NCBI GenBank assembly: GCA_945890205.1
Contig: CAMDCL010000002.1
Coordinates: 1-64,000, forward strand
DNA: 64,000 nt
Reading direction: 5' to 3'
From: Bifidobacterium breve
GTDB taxonomy: Bacteria > Actinomycetota > Actinomycetes > Nanopelagicales > Nanopelagicaceae
Positions 25,785 to 34,601 of this stretch are shown in pieces. A program made the position numbers and the translations under genes. Numbering within the stretch: position 1 is the first letter of the stretch; each line of letters starts with the position of its first letter. The notes beneath the pieces were generated by a model that was not told the origin of the DNA, searched no databases, and saw nothing but the letters and a program-made list of their open reading frames with translations.

Positions 25785-26666
25785 TTAATTTAGGGGAGGG
25801 CGCGCCCCAACTGATGAAACACACTTTGCTGCCAGTGCAGCTCCTGCAGAAAGTGCTTGTGTGAGATCACTTGTCTCCAGCCACTTCGGAATAAATCCAG
25901 CAGCAAAGGAGTCACCAGCACCAGTTGTATCTACAACATTGGTAGTAACCGCGGAAACCTTGGCGGTTTCAGAACCATGAATCGCCATTGCACCCTTTGA
26001 GCCCAATTTAATTACCACTAAAGGAGTTAACTTCGAGAGATTTTCTTCAGCGGTTACAACATCAGTTGCAGCTCCTAGGTACAAGGCTTCTTCACTGTTT
26101 AAGAGGATTCCATCCATCAATGAAACCCAGGACAAGACTTCTTCACGGCTAACAATCTTCATCGCACCCGTTGTTGTTGGATCAAAATATATTGGCTTTC
26201 CAGCTGCCTTGATCTTTTTAATCATCGCAAGGACTGCTTCTCGGCTACGGAAATCAAGAAGTGCATACCCAGATAGATACACACCATCGATGTCATCTAG
26301 CGGTGGCAGGTCAGATGCCTCAAGGTCGGCGTTTGCACCATTGTCAGGAAACATGGTGCGCTCACCATTGGCATCTACCAGAATTACAACAACACCTGTT
26401 GGCCGTCCACTGTGCATCAAATTGAGGTGTTCTACACCATACTTATCTAGATCTGAAATAAGGGCAAAGCCAACGGGATCATTACCGGTACGCGCGACTA
26501 AATGAGCCCTTGAATTGGTGCGGGTAATCCAGGTTGCAACATTTGCTGCTTGCCCACCGGGGTGGCTTGAAATTCTGCTGGCGGTGTCATTTCCATAGTT
26601 AATTGGCTCTTTAAGCTGCGAGATTACATCGAGGGCTAAATCACCAATGCAGAGAATCTTTTTCAT
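25785..26666 (-). CDS. psuK: PfkB family kinase, probable pseudouridine kinase
   Basis: 293 residues. Ribokinase-fold motifs are visible: HPGGQAANVATWITR (about 34-48, PfkB signature 1) and VDTTGAGDSFAAGFI (signature 2, with the catalytic Asp). The gene overlaps psuG by 4 nt (ATGA), so it most likely phosphorylates pseudouridine to pseudouridine 5'-phosphate, the substrate of PsuG. The family alone would also allow a sugar or nucleoside substrate; the neighbour decides. Confidence 0.8.
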   Translation of the reverse strand: MKKILCIGDLALDVISQLKEPINYGNDTASRISSHPGGQAANVATWITRTNSRAHLVARTGNDPVGFALISDLDKYGVEHLNLMHSGRPTGVVVILVDANGERTMFPDNGANADLEASDLPPLDDIDGVYLSGYALLDFRSREAVLAMIKKIKAAGKPIYFDPTTTGAMKIVSREEVLSWVSLMDGILLNSEEALYLGAATDVVTAEENLSKLTPLVVIKLGSKGAMAIHGSETAKVSAVTTNVVDTTGAGDSFAAGFIPKWLETSDLTQALSAGAALAAKCVSSVGARPPLN

Positions 26667-27565
26667 TGAAGCGCCACCGCAATCTGTGCGCCCAATAGAC
26701 AGTTAGCTTTAATGATTTCTGAATTGATTGCCAGAGATTCACCCTTTGATGTGGTGTGAAAGTGTTCCAACAGGAATGGAGTAACAGCTTTACCAACAAC
26801 ACCTTGCTTATCGGCCTTTTCTAATCCAGATTTCAAAATCTCATCATGCAGAGCCTTATTCATCTCTTTGACCACTGGATTTGCGACCACAAGGGCTTTG
26901 CTCAAAGTTCCAACCTCTGCACGTGCCTTGATGATGGCGGCGATCTCTTCAGGAGAATCGACTCGGTGCTCTATGGTGTAACCAGAATCTGTTAGGTAGA
27001 AACCTGGAAATGCGGTTGTCTTATAACCAACAAGGCTGATCGCTAAGGTTTCAAGTCTTTCTAAAGTCGCTGGCACATCTAAGATTGATTTCACACCAGC
27101 GCAGATCATGGTCATATCAACATTGGCTAGTGCGGTTAGATCTGCAGACTCATCAAATGATTCATTTGCTCCTCTATGAACTCCACCAAGACCACCAGTT
27201 GCAAAGATATGGATGCCAGCAAGTGCTGCAATGTGCGCAGTTGCAGCAACTGTAGTCGCCGCACTCTTTCCTTGAGCAACAATTATTGGAAGATCACGGA
27301 TAGATGCCTTTGAAATATCATCACGATTTGCGATCGCTTCCAGCTCAGATCGCTCTAACCCAACCAAAATCTTTCCATCAAGCAGTGCGATAGTCGCAGG
27401 AACAGCACCGGCATCACGAATGATTCGTTCGCACTCGCGTGCGACCTCAAGATTTGAGGGACGTGGCAAGCCATGACTGATAATGGTTGATTCCAGAGCA
27501 ACTACAGGCTTTCTGGCCTTGAGCGCGTTGGCAACCTCAGCCGATAGCTTGATCGCTTTTTCCAT
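26663..27565 (-). CDS. psuG: Pseudouridine-5'-phosphate glycosidase
   Basis: 300 residues from the ATG at 27565; the TTG of the track lies between the promoter and the ATG. Family motifs are PVVALESTIISHGLPRPSN near the N terminus, VPATIALLDGKILVGL, KASIRDLPIIVAQGKSAATTVAATA, and GIHIFATGGLGGVHRG. It splits the C-glycosidic bond of pseudouridine 5'-phosphate to uracil and ribose 5-phosphate, so RNA-derived pseudouridine can be reused. TAGAGT 6 nt before the ATG indicates a leaderless transcript covering psuG-psuK. Confidence 0.92.
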   Translation of the reverse strand: MEKAIKLSAEVANALKARKPVVALESTIISHGLPRPSNLEVARECERIIRDAGAVPATIALLDGKILVGLERSELEAIANRDDISKASIRDLPIIVAQGKSAATTVAATAHIAALAGIHIFATGGLGGVHRGANESFDESADLTALANVDMTMICAGVKSILDVPATLERLETLAISLVGYKTTAFPGFYLTDSGYTIEHRVDSPEEIAAIIKARAEVGTLSKALVVANPVVKEMNKALHDEILKSGLEKADKQGVVGKAVTPFLLEHFHTTSKGESLAINSEIIKANCLLGAQIAVALQ

Positions 27566-27571
27566 AGCCAA

Positions 27572-27577
27572 ACTCTA
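27572..27577 (-). promoter_or_regulatory. -10 element (TAGAGT) of psuG
   Basis: TAGAGTTTGGCTATG: hexamer, 6-nt spacer, start codon. Almost identical to the promoter and start at 12578-12592. Confidence 0.5.
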
Positions 27578-27603
27578 GTGCACACTCGTGGGAAGATAAG
27601 CAC

Positions 27604-28704
27604 GTGCATTTGTCCCAGGTAACTCCATCAATCTTTTCATCCCTTGGGCTGGACAGTGCTGTTGATCACTTAGCGCTTGGCCAGTCACCGATGGGGCGAG
27701 AACTTTTATTTTTAATCGATGGCTTTGGCTTTGATACTTTGTCGCAGTACGCCGATGTAATGCCAACGATGAGCCGGATGTTTAATCAAGGATTGGTACA
27801 GACATCATTTCCTTCTACGACTGCCACATCACTTGCAACATTAACTACGGGCGAACTTCCGGGTGTGCATGGAATGTTGGGATATACCGTCCAAGTTCCA
27901 CGCAGTGGTGGACGTTTACTTAACGCTTTGAAATGGGATGAGCGAGTAGATCCTGAAAATTGGCAGCCGGTCGAAACTCTTTTCCAACGTGCCTCTAAAG
28001 TTGGTATTTCTGTCACACATGTTGCAGCAAAGCGTTATGAAAACTCTGGTTTCACCCGCGCTGTATTTCGTGGAGCTGAGTACAAAGGCGCCAATGTCAC
28101 CGCTGATCTGATAAATGAGACAAAGCTTGCCCTTCAAAAGACTCCCTCCTTTGTGTATCTGTATGTAAATGACTTAGATACCGCAGGTCATGCAGATGGA
28201 GTCGGAAGTGACAAATGGATTGCAGCGCTTTCTGCAACTGATCAATTGGTCTCTCAGCTTATGAGAGAGGTACCTAAAGGAACACGCATCTGGGTTACTT
28301 CAGATCACGGAATGATTAATGTGCAAGAAAAGATCATCATCGGCAAGGACAATCCATTGTTAACCGGCATCAGTGTGATTGCAGGAGAACCGCGTGCTCG
28401 TCATTTGTACTTAGAAAGTGATTCGGTGCATGCTCGTGAAGATGTTGCATCACTATGGCAGCAATATTTGCAGGAAAAGGCTTTGGTATTAACCCGCGAA
28501 CAAGCTATATCTAGCGATCTATTTGGTGCGCAATTGAGCGCTGATTCCATTGATCGAATGGGTGAGGTAATTGCAATTGCTCGCGGGGGATTAGTTTTAC
28601 TAGATCCAGAACGTGCAGATAAAGAAGGTGCAATGGTCGGACATCATGGTGGAGATAGTGAGATTGAATCTCAGGTCGGATTACTGACAACCACGCTGAG
28701 TTAG
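27604..28704 (+). CDS. Alkaline-phosphatase-superfamily nucleotide pyrophosphatase / phosphodiesterase
   Basis: 366 residues, GTG start. The metal-site pattern of type I phosphodiesterases can be followed: LLFLIDGFGFD (Asp), the nucleophile threonine in FPSTTATSLATLTTG, LNDLDTAGHADG (Asp and His), VTSDHGM, and GAMVGHHGGDS with the last His. It probably cleaves a phosphodiester or pyrophosphate of a nucleotide; the substrate is not clear. No signal peptide. Its stop codon directly touches the end of the convergent sepH gene. Confidence 0.85.
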   Translation: MHLSQVTPSIFSSLGLDSAVDHLALGQSPMGRELLFLIDGFGFDTLSQYADVMPTMSRMFNQGLVQTSFPSTTATSLATLTTGELPGVHGMLGYTVQVPRSGGRLLNALKWDERVDPENWQPVETLFQRASKVGISVTHVAAKRYENSGFTRAVFRGAEYKGANVTADLINETKLALQKTPSFVYLYVNDLDTAGHADGVGSDKWIAALSATDQLVSQLMREVPKGTRIWVTSDHGMINVQEKIIIGKDNPLLTGISVIAGEPRARHLYLESDSVHAREDVASLWQQYLQEKALVLTREQAISSDLFGAQLSADSIDRMGEVIAIARGGLVLLDPERADKEGAMVGHHGGDSEIESQVGLLTTTLS

Positions 28705-29538
28705 TTACTTGTCCTCAGGCTTGATGCCAAACATGATTTCATCCCAGCTGGGAACCTTTGCACGTGCAGTGATTCCATCACGAGAGGCCTCATCATCTGG
28801 CTCTTCACGGATTACAGCTAAGCGTGGAACCTCACGGATCGGTTCAATCTCTTCCTCAATCTCATCCTGAAGATCCTCTTTGCGGAACTGGCTGTACACA
28901 TCGATGATGCGACGCTCCGAGGGGTGAGATGTCTCGGTGGGGACAAGGGCTGCGGTTGGAAGTTGGCGTGGTGCGGGCTCATCACCCATCATCCAGCGCG
29001 CATTCTCATCCATAGATGTAACGGTGCGAAGGGTTGCATCAAAGCTCCACTGTGCAATTCCAATACCTGAACTATTTGGATAGTGAAGTTCGATAGTCCA
29101 AGTTCCATCTTCTAGCCGCCATGTATCCCATGACAATTCAGATGAATCAATATTACGTGGTGCTAAACGTGAGATAACGGTTCCAAGCAGAGTAACTGGA
29201 TCACGTCCACCTTCTTTACGAATAGCAATTTGCTGTGCTTGATCAATAATGTAAATACGTTCCGAAAGAATTGGTCCGGCAAAACGTTCTATCTTTTCAA
29301 TGGTGGTTTGATTTTCGCGAGCAATTTGCTCTGCGGTTTGTCCTGCACGCAGCAATCGCTGGATCTCTTTGATTGAAATTGTTGGCTCATCATTGGATGG
29401 AACCGCCATCAATCGTTGCTGATTGACAGTTGCACGTAATGTGTCAGAGACTCGAACAGTAAATTCCTGTCCATCATTGTCATGCAATGAAAGGTAGAGA
29501 CCATCTTCGGTCTTTCCATTAAGTCGTAGTTCAGTCAC
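28705..29538 (-). CDS. sepH: Septation protein SepH (DUF3071)
   Basis: 277 residues. The N-terminal DUF3071 domain is clear: ELRLNGKTEDGLYLSLHDNDGQEFTVRV, then the helix-turn-helix-like SIKEIQRLLRAGQTAEQIARENQTTIEKIERFAGPILSERIYI (about 50-95). The C-terminal half is charged and low in complexity (EDLQDEIEEEIEPIREV). SepH is an actinobacterial cell-division factor that stimulates FtsZ assembly. Its first 8 nt overlap the end of the MFS gene, so the two are co-transcribed. Confidence 0.9.
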   Translation of the reverse strand: MTELRLNGKTEDGLYLSLHDNDGQEFTVRVSDTLRATVNQQRLMAVPSNDEPTISIKEIQRLLRAGQTAEQIARENQTTIEKIERFAGPILSERIYIIDQAQQIAIRKEGGRDPVTLLGTVISRLAPRNIDSSELSWDTWRLEDGTWTIELHYPNSSGIGIAQWSFDATLRTVTSMDENARWMMGDEPAPRQLPTAALVPTETSHPSERRIIDVYSQFRKEDLQDEIEEEIEPIREVPRLAVIREEPDDEASRDGITARAKVPSWDEIMFGIKPEDK

Positions 29539-30778
29539 GAGGCTGAGAGTAGCCGATGAGGCCCTTATAAGTCTGGAAATACGGAAGCGTGGCTACACAT
29601 GCCGCGATCATAAATCCCAGGGGAACCCAATATGCGATGTCTGCACCAAATCTGTCGATGATTTGGCCAGATAAAGCGCTAGCTAGCGCGCCGCCCATCG
29701 GCATTCCTGCAACCACCCATGTCAGCGTTTCAGTAATTTGATCTGGAGGCACCGCACCTTCTGCAACCCCATAGGCGTTAATAACTAGGGGAGCGATCGC
29801 AAAACCATTAAAGAACAATGCAACAGCTAGCCAGGTGATTGACTGCACAAAGAGCATCGGAATCGAAAGAATTGTCAGTGCAAATAAAAAGATCAAGAAT
29901 CGTGTAGCACTTGTTAATCTCCACTTAATCACACCATTCATAATTGCGGCAACGGCGCTACCCGCCGCCCATATGGCAAGCAGGACTCCAGAAAGGCCGG
30001 CTTGACCTCGAGCTTCAGCAAAGGCGACGGTCACAATTGCGATCGAGCCAAAGAATCCACCGAGCAATGTTGTTGGAAGTACCACCGCTTGTACCCGCTT
30101 GTTTCTGATGACAGCTGGATGCGGATCAACTTCTCGCTTCGGATTTGCCGGAGGCTCGGTATCTTTCTGCATCACAAAGAGCGGAACACCTACGGCAAGA
30201 AAGATAATTCCAGAGATAATTCCTGCAGCTGGTGCAATTGTTGTTGCGCAGGCGGTCACAATGATCGGTCCAAGAATAAAGACCACCTCATCCATCAACG
30301 CTTCAAAAGAGTATGCGGTATTTACAATATGTCGATCCTGTTCATCCTCAGCGGTAGTTGTCTTATCGGGACTCAAAACATGCAACCACCGTCTACGCAC
30401 CAAGCCACCTGTGTTCACTGAGAAAGCTTCAGTAATGATGATCGCTACAAACCATGTCCACACCGGGGTTTCATTGAGAACTAAAACTGTAAATACACAA
30501 AAGGCAAATACCTTGATGGGTATGACTCTGACCAACATCGCGCTTTGCCCGATGCGATCTGCAACACGTGACCAATGCGGTGTAGCCAAAGCTATGACGA
30601 CAGATGCGGTAGCGCTCAAAGCACCAGCAATCGCATATGAGTCACTGACTGCAACAACGATAAAAATAAGTGCAAGTGAATCCATTGAAATAGGCATGCG
30701 CGCAATGAGGCCAGGAATAGAAAATTTGAGGGCACCAGGTAAGCGAAACAAGGTCATGTAGTCAGTGAACACGCGCAA
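29531..30778 (-). CDS. MFS transporter
   Basis: 415 residues with about twelve hydrophobic helices. The cytoplasmic loop HWSRVADRIGQSAML (about 70) is the MFS motif A variant between helices 2 and 3, and a long central loop with TEPPANPKREVDPHPA separates the halves. Actinobacteria often carry a similar MFS gene next to sepH. Substrate unknown. The GTG start is taken from the track; a later ATG (MTLFRLPG, 30757) is equally possible. Overlaps sepH by 8 nt. Confidence 0.8.
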   Translation of the reverse strand: MRVFTDYMTLFRLPGALKFSIPGLIARMPISMDSLALIFIVVAVSDSYAIAGALSATASVVIALATPHWSRVADRIGQSAMLVRVIPIKVFAFCVFTVLVLNETPVWTWFVAIIITEAFSVNTGGLVRRRWLHVLSPDKTTTAEDEQDRHIVNTAYSFEALMDEVVFILGPIIVTACATTIAPAAGIISGIIFLAVGVPLFVMQKDTEPPANPKREVDPHPAVIRNKRVQAVVLPTTLLGGFFGSIAIVTVAFAEARGQAGLSGVLLAIWAAGSAVAAIMNGVIKWRLTSATRFLIFLFALTILSIPMLFVQSITWLAVALFFNGFAIAPLVINAYGVAEGAVPPDQITETLTWVVAGMPMGGALASALSGQIIDRFGADIAYWVPLGFMIAACVATLPYFQTYKGLIGYSQPRD

Positions 30779-30806
30779 AGACTATCTTTGATTAACAGGA
30801 ATTATG

Positions 30807-30812
30807 TATAGT
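30807..30812 (+). promoter_or_regulatory. -10 element (TATAGT) of the dld-adc-SDR cluster
   Basis: TATAGTTTCGTCATG: hexamer 6 nt before the ATG at 30819, which is why I prefer that start to the ATG at 30804, which lies ahead of the hexamer. Confidence 0.5.
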
Positions 30813-30818
30813 TTCGTC

Positions 30819-32213
30819 ATGGCGACCAGGCAACGAGTAGAACTTAGCTCTGAGCAAATCGCGGCTTTTAAGTCGATTTTTCAAGATCGTTGTGTAACAA
30901 CCGAGTCGGTTTTAGATGAGCATGGTCGTGATGAGTCTGCATTTCCACCAGTTATGCCTTCGGCAGTAATTTATGCAAAGAGCACCGAAGAGGTCTCTCA
31001 GGTGATGAAAATGTGTTATGAGCAGAGTATTCCTGTCGTGCCATTTGGTGCTGGAACTTCACTGGAAGGACATGTTCTACCAATCTTTGGTGGGATTAGC
31101 TTGGATATCTCAATGATGAACAAAATCCTAGAGATAACCTCTGAAGACCTTTTAGTGCGAGTCCAGGGTGGCGTACACAGAGTTGCACTTAATGAAAAAT
31201 TAGCAAACTCTGGTTTGTTCTTTTCAGTTGATCCTGGAGCCGATGCAACACTAGGTGGTATGGCATCGACAGGTGCTTCGGGGACCACCACAGTTAAGTA
31301 CGGATCCATGCGTGAGAACGTCTTGGCGATGACAGTAGTTTTGTCAGATGGAACAGTAATTAACACAGGACGCCCAACCAGAAAGTTATCTGCCGGCTAT
31401 GACTTAACCCGATTAATAATTGGCTCTGAGGGAACTTTAGGGATCATTACCGAGTTGACCCTCCGAGTCTTTGGAATACCGGAGAAAATGTCAGCCGCTG
31501 TTGTGCGTTTTGAGAGTCTAGAGGATGGCGTTAAGGCTGCGGCCACAATTGTACAAATGGGAACAAATATTGCCCGCTGCGAATTCTTAGATATAGCCAG
31601 CGTTGAATCTGTCAATAAACACAGCAACCTCAATCTGTCACCCAAGCCGACATTATTTTTTGAATTCCATGGCAGCCAGGTGAGCGTTGAAAATGATGCT
31701 CAGATCGTAAAAGAGATAGTGAGCGAGTTTAATGGCTTTGAGTTTGAGTGGACCTCTGATGAAAGTTCTCGTAGAAGGCTTTGGCAAGCAAGACATGACT
31801 TGTATTGGTCAAATCTTCATAATAATCCTGGAAAAAGAGTCGTCAGCACAGATATGGCGGTCCCACTTTCTCGGTTAGCCGAGGCGGTTGATACCTGCGA
31901 GAAGATACTCTCTGAGAGTAGATTCAAATTTTGCATTTTTGGACATGTTGCTGATGGAAATTTTCACTGCACAATTATTACTGATCCGAAGTTCCCAGAG
32001 GAGCTACAAGAGATTAGGGTTCTAACTCACACAATGACTTCAGCGATTATCGCTATGAATGGAACATGTACTGGAGAACACGGGATTGGTTTAGGAAAGA
32101 TAGATGCTCTTGTGGAGGAAGCTGGGCAATCTAGTGTAGATACAATGATTAAAATAAAAAATGTTCTAGACCCGAAGAATATTCTTAACCCAGGCAAGGT
32201 TTTGAAGGTTTAG
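30819..32213 (+). CDS. FAD-linked D-lactate / D-2-hydroxyacid dehydrogenase
   Basis: 464 residues from the ATG at 30819. The FAD-binding type 4 domain has VVPFGAGTSLEGH, VDPGADATLGGMASTGASGTTTVKYGSMRENVL and GSEGTLGIITELTLRV; the C-terminal domain has FGHVADGNFH and NGTCTGEHGIGLGK. Similarity is closest to the LDHD type of D-lactate dehydrogenase; glycolate or another D-2-hydroxyacid cannot be excluded. It is first of three tightly spaced genes (2-nt gap to the next). AGA/AGG arginine codons are more frequent than in flanking genes, suggesting transfer. Confidence 0.85.
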   Translation: MATRQRVELSSEQIAAFKSIFQDRCVTTESVLDEHGRDESAFPPVMPSAVIYAKSTEEVSQVMKMCYEQSIPVVPFGAGTSLEGHVLPIFGGISLDISMMNKILEITSEDLLVRVQGGVHRVALNEKLANSGLFFSVDPGADATLGGMASTGASGTTTVKYGSMRENVLAMTVVLSDGTVINTGRPTRKLSAGYDLTRLIIGSEGTLGIITELTLRVFGIPEKMSAAVVRFESLEDGVKAAATIVQMGTNIARCEFLDIASVESVNKHSNLNLSPKPTLFFEFHGSQVSVENDAQIVKEIVSEFNGFEFEWTSDESSRRRLWQARHDLYWSNLHNNPGKRVVSTDMAVPLSRLAEAVDTCEKILSESRFKFCIFGHVADGNFHCTIITDPKFPEELQEIRVLTHTMTSAIIAMNGTCTGEHGIGLGKIDALVEEAGQSSVDTMIKIKNVLDPKNILNPGKVLKV

Positions 32214-32215
32214 TA

Positions 32216-32980
32216 ATGAGTCTCGGAAAATTAGATATTTGGTCAACACCCAAACTTGCTCCGCTGTATCCAAGATTTCCAATTCAATATCGCAACGTTC
32301 AGATTTTGACCTCAATCTACGAGACTTCACCCGAGGCTATTGCTGAACACATAGCTCCTCCTCTCACATCCCTTAACAATTATGTAATGATCCACAATTA
32401 CTTTATGCCTGATGTAGAAGGCATGGGGGTTGTTGAAGAGACTAATGTGATGGTTGGAGTCTCGGTCAAGAACCTCAAAGGTGATGAATTCATTGGGGGG
32501 TTCAGTACTAATCTTCTGATTAGCTCAGAGGTTGGATTAGCTCAAGGTCGTGAAGTTCATGGCCAACCGAAGAAATTAGGCAGCACCAAGCTCGAAATTA
32601 GCTCAGAGTCAATAGTAGGTAAGGTGTTTCGGGGCGAGAGTCTTGTGGCTCAGATTCACTCCTCATTCAAATCAGAGGAATCCTCAATTGAGCAACTCTC
32701 AAAGTATTTCCCATTTGCGCAGAATATCAATCACAAAGTAATTAGAAATATCGATGGTAGTCAAGGAATTAATCAGATTACTGCGCGAACATTGTCGGCT
32801 GTTCAGGTAAAAGGGATATGGAGCGGTAATTGCACAGTAGAGCTGTATCCAAATACGGAAGCGCCATTCCATCTCCTTCCTGTGGTCAGAAGTGTTCGAT
32901 CCTTTTATTGGGAGGCGGATTTTGCTTTGGTTCCGGGAGTAATTATTCGAGATTTCATAAAGGAGGAATCAAATGAGTGA
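32216..32980 (+). CDS. Acetoacetate decarboxylase family protein
   Basis: 254 residues. The family core is present: YETSPEAIAEHIAPPL, VGVSVKNLKGDEFIGGFSTNLLISSEVGLAQGREVHGQPKKLG. The PKK pair (Lys119/Lys120) matches the Schiff-base lysine pair of acetoacetate decarboxylase, and an upstream glutamate sits in the GREVHGQPKK run. True activity is uncertain, because the superfamily also holds enzymes acting on other beta- or alpha-keto acids. It lies 2 nt after the D-lactate-type dehydrogenase and overlaps the SDR gene by 8 nt, so it probably acts on a product of one of them. Confidence 0.8.
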   Translation: MSLGKLDIWSTPKLAPLYPRFPIQYRNVQILTSIYETSPEAIAEHIAPPLTSLNNYVMIHNYFMPDVEGMGVVEETNVMVGVSVKNLKGDEFIGGFSTNLLISSEVGLAQGREVHGQPKKLGSTKLEISSESIVGKVFRGESLVAQIHSSFKSEESSIEQLSKYFPFAQNINHKVIRNIDGSQGINQITARTLSAVQVKGIWSGNCTVELYPNTEAPFHLLPVVRSVRSFYWEADFALVPGVIIRDFIKEESNE

Positions 32981-33719
32981 AAATACTTCATTGAAAAATC
33001 AGATCATTCTTGTTACCGGTGCTGCAAGCGGGATTGGAAGACAGATAGCGATTGATCTTTCTTCTCGAGGTGCTCAAGTTGCGGCTTGTGATAAGAATCT
33101 AGATGCACTTCACGAACTAGCCAATCAGCACGCAATGAGTGTCTACGAAGTTGACTTCTTGGATGAAAAATCGATCATGGATCTAGTTGTAAAGGTGGAG
33201 AGCAAACAAGGTCCACTTTCGGCTGCGATTAATTGTGTAGGAATATTGGGCAAAAACGGAGACAAGATTGAATTTTTAGACATTCAGGATTTTGATAATG
33301 TGTGTGCGATTAACTTGCGAGGGGCAGTGATTTTAACTAAGGCGGTTATTGCGGGAATGGCAGAGCGTGGATACGGTCGCATCCTGCATATCGCAAGCAT
33401 TTCAGGCAAGGAGGGTAACCCATATTTAGTTGCATACTCTGCAACAAAGGCGGGATTAATTGGAATGGTCAAGAGCGTGGGAAAAGAGTACGCAACAAGC
33501 GGAGTAACTATCAATGCAATGGCACCTGCTCTTATAGAATCTCCAATGAGTGAGAGCTTTTCAGAGCAGCAGATGACCGCTCTGAAGGCCAAGATTCCGA
33601 TGGATCGACTTGGTAAAAGCCAGGAAGTTGCAGATATGGCTGCATGGATTATTTCGCCAGCTTGTAGTTTTACTACCGGGTTTACATTTGATTTATCTGG
33701 CGGAAGAGCTACATATTAA
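32973..33719 (+). CDS. Short-chain dehydrogenase/reductase
   Basis: 248 residues, classical SDR. The cofactor motif is TGAASGIG (about 15-22) and AACDKN after the second strand has an acidic residue, favouring NAD(H). NCVGILG stands in the NNAG position; catalytic residues are the serine in HIASIS and YSATK. It oxidises an alcohol or reduces a ketone of unknown identity. Its ribosome binding site (AAGGAGG) lies inside the 3' end of the decarboxylase-like gene. Third gene of the apparently acquired cluster; ends abutting the inositol monophosphatase. Confidence 0.88.
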   Translation: MSENTSLKNQIILVTGAASGIGRQIAIDLSSRGAQVAACDKNLDALHELANQHAMSVYEVDFLDEKSIMDLVVKVESKQGPLSAAINCVGILGKNGDKIEFLDIQDFDNVCAINLRGAVILTKAVIAGMAERGYGRILHIASISGKEGNPYLVAYSATKAGLIGMVKSVGKEYATSGVTINAMAPALIESPMSESFSEQQMTALKAKIPMDRLGKSQEVADMAAWIISPACSFTTGFTFDLSGGRATY

Positions 33720-34493
33720 ATGACGACACAGATCGATCAAGTTGAACTTCTTGATCTTGCCTTGAGTATTGCTAAAAGAGCTGGCGATCTGTTGGTGGAT
33801 CGTCCTGCATCATGGGATCTCACAGTAAAAACAACTGCGATTGATATCGCAACTCAGATGGATCTTGCAAGTGAAAAGTTGATTGTCGAAAGTATTTTGG
33901 CGGCACGTCCAGATGACGGGGTTATTGGAGAAGAAGGAACTGCGCGCCCAAGTAAGAGCGGGGTGACATGGGTCATCGATCCTGTCGATGGAACCGTTAA
34001 TTACTTTTATGGATTGCCAGGTTGGTCAATCAGCATCGCTGCTAAAGATGAAAGCGGAACTTTGGTTGGGGTAGTCCATAGCCCAACTGTTAATTCGACC
34101 TGGCATGCAAGTAAAGGTGCTGGTGCTTTTCTTAATGATGTAAAGATTGGGTGCAACGATCCAATTGAACTCAATCGCGCCTTGCTATCAACCGGCTTTG
34201 CATACGATGTTCGAGATCGAATTGAACAGTTAAAGATTGTGAATGTCTTGTTGCCTCAGATTCGGGATCTTCGTCGAATCGGTTCTGCCGCCGCCGATAT
34301 CTGTCATGTAGCCACAGGTTTGGTTGACGGGTACTTTGAAACAGGATTGCATGAGTGGGATTTAGCCGCAGCTGAGCTGATCGCCCGTGAAGCGGGAGCG
34401 GTTGTGAGCACCCGTCCATGGCATGGCCTCAATCTGACGGTGGCCGCTGGCCCCCACCTATTTACCGCCCTCAACGCTCACATTCCTGAGTAA
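33720..34493 (+). CDS. Inositol monophosphatase family protein
   Basis: 257 residues. Metal-binding motifs of the family are all visible: GEEGTA (first Glu), WVIDPVDGTVNYFYGLPGWSISIA and, near the C terminus, LHEWDLAAAELIAREAGAVV. It probably dephosphorylates inositol 1-phosphate or a related sugar phosphate. The ATG follows the SDR stop codon directly. Codon use is closer to the flanking core genes than that of the three genes upstream, so it may mark the edge of the inserted block. Followed by the rplS promoter region. Confidence 0.9.
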   Translation: MTTQIDQVELLDLALSIAKRAGDLLVDRPASWDLTVKTTAIDIATQMDLASEKLIVESILAARPDDGVIGEEGTARPSKSGVTWVIDPVDGTVNYFYGLPGWSISIAAKDESGTLVGVVHSPTVNSTWHASKGAGAFLNDVKIGCNDPIELNRALLSTGFAYDVRDRIEQLKIVNVLLPQIRDLRRIGSAAADICHVATGLVDGYFETGLHEWDLAAAELIAREAGAVVSTRPWHGLNLTVAAGPHLFTALNAHIPE

Positions 34494-34515
34494 GCCCTAC
34501 TCGTTGGAGGCCGAT

Positions 34516-34545
34516 TTACGGTTCTGAGCGTGGCTATGGCACAAT
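34516..34545 (+). promoter_or_regulatory. rplS promoter
   Basis: TTACGG (34516-34521), an 18-nt spacer and CACAAT (34540-34545). The leader then has AAAAGGA before the ATG of rplS. This is one of few places in the window with both promoter halves and a Shine-Dalgarno sequence. Confidence 0.45.
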
Positions 34546-34601
34546 ACGCAGTCTGCACCGCCAAAGCGTGTGCTTTATCGAAATGACAAAAGGATCTGAT
34601 T

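Noticed and set aside
30099-30761. 220-aa plus-strand ORF opposite the MFS gene
   Set aside because: It is antisense to clear transmembrane coding sequence. The product is threonine/isoleucine-rich as expected from reverse-complemented hydrophobic codons.
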